Part shown: in pieces, positions 61,101 through 64,000 of the stretch
Layout: each line of letters begins with the position of its first letter
Numbering within the stretch: position 1 is the stretch's first letter
Assembly (NCBI RefSeq): GCF_008831285.2
Contig: NC_045142.1
Location: 2,049,001-2,113,000 of the forward strand
DNA from: Nymphaea colorata
Lineage: Eukaryota; Streptophyta; Magnoliopsida; Nymphaeales; Nymphaeaceae
DNA length: 64,000 nt
Direction of reading: 5' to 3'
The notes under the pieces: generated by a model
The model's input: only the letters and a program-made list of their open reading frames with translations
Database searches by the model: none
Told to the model about the DNA's origin: nothing
Translations under genes and position numbers: made by a program

Positions 61101-64000
61101 ATTTCTCTATGATGCTTATATCTGTATCATGCATGTTCTTTTTGTTTGTCTTCTGTTGAAAAGTTTAAAATTGATTCCCCTGTAATTGTGCTTGATTTGC
61201 ATTTCTTTATGTGCTCATGTCCTTCTGGCGTTGTCTCTTGTAAATCATCTTAAATAATAAGCGTGCTGTTTATTTGCATGACTCTACTATTATAAGGAAG
61301 AAATGGTAGTGACCTGTCTGCCAAATGGATCAATGCATGTCAAACATAAGCACTAGGAAAGAAGAATTTCAGCCACTACAGTTTTACTCCATTTGAGATT
61401 TAGAGAAATATGTCACCTTCATTCTAGTACTTTATCTTTGTACCTTCAGTGGTCCTGGTTCACTTTTCTTGCATAGTTAGACAAGTTTCTTTATGGTCTA
61501 AACTTGATTATTTTCAGTTATGATTCTTGAAACTTGAATTTGTCATTTTCTGCATGGTGAAAATGTGAATATACAGGATATGCCGTGTTGACCTTTTGAT
61601 CTGTTATTTGTATGGCTTTGCAGGAGTCAATCCTCTCTATAAGCTTTAGCAACAAAAGTTCTAGGTATGTCTGCACTGGGGGTAGCGCTGGAGTTGTTAG
61701 AATATGGGATTTGCAAAGAAAACGGTGCATCAAATGGTTGAGGGGTCACACAGGTACAATAACAGGAGCTGCATACACTTGCAAGGATGAACATTTGGCA
61801 TCTATTAGCGTGAAAGGGGATCTAATTCTCCATAATCTTGTTTCCGGTGCCCGGACTGCAGAACTTAAGGATCCAAATGGACAGGTTCTTTTATGCACAT
61901 TTTGTATCAATTTAAAATATATAGAAATTTGCAAGAACTTGTGTTTTTGGTTTTGGTATTTCCTTTTGTTTCTCTGGACTAACTTGTAGCTGGTTAATTT
62001 CATCTGCTGGAGCCCAGGTATTGAGAGTGCTTGATTATTCTCGAACTAGCAGGCATCTTTTGGTGACAGCAGGTGATGATGGATCCATACTTTTGTGGGA
62101 CACGAATGGACGTAATAGGAAGGTATATTCCATGTAGCTTTATTGATGAAATACTTTGTGATATGGTGCACTTTGCTTGGTGATCACATTTTTGCAAAGA
62201 TAGCTCCAATCTTTATGGATGAAATTGACTACCTCTCTCTCTCCCTCACATCCTCGCCCACTCTCCTGGATGGGGCTATTCAGTTATTTATATAACTGTG
62301 ACACCATGTTGACCAACATGATCGAAGTACTTGGAAACTTGATACGTCTAAATTCTTATATGTTGTTACCCTCAAGCTTGCCCTCATCATTAAAGAATAC
62401 AAAGCTCAAATGGCCCTTCCAATGGATTGCAAGCACCAGACCAGGGCAGACAGCATGCAGATCAATCTGTACTACAGTAGAGCAAGCATCGTCGCTCTTT
62501 ACATAGGACATTGCAAGTAAAAGCTTCAAGCAAAGATGACCATAAAATGCTGTTGGTGGAGGAAAAAAGAAAAATCCAAGTCATATTGGAACTATGTCCA
62601 TCTGAATATGGAGAGGTTGAAGCTCCTGGTTTTCTTTAGTTGTTGAGTAAACTTTGTCGTCTATTATTTTCATTTGAATCTGGGTCAAACTATTGCTGTG
62701 GATAGCTCCTTCTGACTACAATAATAGAGAGGAACATGTAGTTAATGTTGTTGTTCTTTAGGTTGTGATAATATTTTCCTGCCATTTGATTGTTTCACTC
62801 TATTCTGTTAGGATCTTCTACTTTCCATGTGTAGTTATTGTTTGATGAAGATGTAACTACCATGTTTTTTCACTATAGGCTTCTTGGCTGAAGCAGCATT
62901 CAGCACCCACTACTGGTGTTTGCTTCTCACCAACGAATGACAAGGTACTTTTTCCCAACCCTTTTCTGGCATTTATCTCCTACTGAAGTTTAATTTTTTG
63001 CAGGGTGGGTTAGATGAAGCATAAGTGAATGTTGACTCTATAAGATATGCTTTTTAAAATATTGTACTGAGTTGATTCTTCCTGGTGTCTGCAGTTCATT
63101 GCTTTTGCTTACTGACATGCAGATAATTGCTACATGTGGCTTGGATAAGAAAATATATACTTTTGACACTGGCAGTAAAAGGGTATCATCTGTTGCTTCT
63201 TTTGAGGCACCATTCTCATCCTTGGCATTCAAAGATGATGGTCGGATCCTGGCAGCTGGAACAAATGGTGGCTCCATAGTATTTTATGATGTTCGTGGGA
63301 AGCTGCAGCCTGTCAATTTGCTTCGTGCTTATAACAGTTCAGAGGTGGAGTTTTATGTTTCTTCTGTACACATAGGACCACGTGGTCCAATGTTCAGTTT
63401 TTCTGAATCAATGTGAATCAAACTAAAGAATACCACAAGTAGTCCACAAGTTTCTTTATGTAATTAACATTCTCATTTTTTGTTATTGATTGCTACTGCA
63501 GTCCTCCCCCAAAAAATTTGTAGCTTCACTATTATTTCTCTACTATGATTGTTTTACCTGGAAGTGACAGGATTCGTGACTTCCATCTTGAAATGCCTTC
63601 ATAAGATATAGCTTCTCCAAATAGTTGCCTTAAAATGCATCTAGCCATATTTGCAGGAACCTTTGTCTCAAATTCAGAGCAAGAATGGATTATTTTATAG
63701 TTTTGTTGATCCATGCCTTTGAACCTGTCCATATCTTTTATCAAAGTGTCACAGTTTTATTGATTCATCATGTTCACCCAATTCTATGTGACAGGGAAAA
63801 TATTTTGTTAAACTGGAATTTTGTGAAAATATATTTGCTGAACTTCATATTATGCCTGTATGGAATCTTTTTTGAAGAAATCTATTTTTATTTCATAAAT
63901 CTTCTTTTTAGCATTTATTATTGCTGAAAATTCCTTCATTACTGAAAAGGAAAAACTTGTTTAGTTTCTACCAAACAAAACCATTAAAGGCATGAATATA
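58144..64000 (+). CDS. NEDD1 homologue, WD40 spindle protein (5' part; runs off window)
   Basis: Coding exons: 58144-58291, 60794-60906, 61624-61884, 62018-62122, 62879-62944, 63123-63344; the 305 codons are in phase and introns are GT-AG. Later exons lie beyond the window. The protein opens [20 protein letters not shown] and shows successive WD40 blades: [85 protein letters not shown] and [17 protein letters not shown]. This order closely follows plant NEDD1 (At5g05970), which docks gamma-tubulin complexes on spindle and phragmoplast microtubules through a C-terminal region not present here. An in-frame ATG at 58048 would add 32 residues; 58144 is preferred because known NEDD1 proteins start close to the first blade. 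Intron 1 is 2.5 kb. Confidence 0.92.

Noticed and set aside
1-64000. tRNA, rRNA and snoRNA genes
   Set aside because: No complete cloverleaf with intact A and B boxes and no rRNA-like conserved core was seen; only degenerate SINE-like heads. A tRNAscan-SE or Infernal run would be decisive.

Overview
The window is AT-rich nuclear DNA of a flowering plant. The evidence is spliced genes with GT-AG introns from plant-specific families (LHW-like bHLH, DUF617/MIZ1, RETICULATA), a Ty1/Copia retrotransposon, several MITE families, and many TA, GA and CA microsatellites. I cannot name the species from sequence alone. No bacterial, organellar or viral block is visible.

Six protein-coding loci are supported. 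(1) 845-948, minus: the first coding exon of an LHW-like bHLH factor that runs off the left edge, behind a long uORF-rich leader and a TATA box near 2070. (2) 13886-27092, minus: TFIID/SAGA subunit TAF12, eight coding exons, 558 aa; its 5.7-kb second intron holds a decayed, antisense Copia element and a MITE. (3) 38128-38733, minus: an intronless MIZU-KUSSEI1-like (DUF617) protein whose probable N-terminus lies in another frame. (4) 44834-45184, plus: a small secreted His/Pro-rich protein of unknown family. (5) 48254-52957, minus: RETICULATA (DUF3411, plastid envelope), seven coding exons, 435 aa. (6) 58144 to the right edge, plus: the WD40 half of the spindle protein NEDD1. All exon junctions given were checked for phase.

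The space between genes is mainly short transposon debris. Three non-autonomous hAT-like families can be defined by TIRs and 8-bp target duplications (or 7 of 8 matching bases). There is also a MITE with an 11-bp target duplication, a (CA)/(TA) foldback of about 140 bp, a 330-bp-unit tandem array upstream of NEDD1, and degenerate tRNA-headed SINE-like sequences. The genes form no operon or pathway cluster: they act separately in transcription, hydrotropism-type signalling, plastid envelope function and microtubule organisation.

I found no convincing new biological system. The points most worth checking are the multi-uORF leader of the LHW-like gene, the frame conflict at the MIZ1-like gene, the MITE next to a TAF12 splice donor, and the unassigned small secreted protein.
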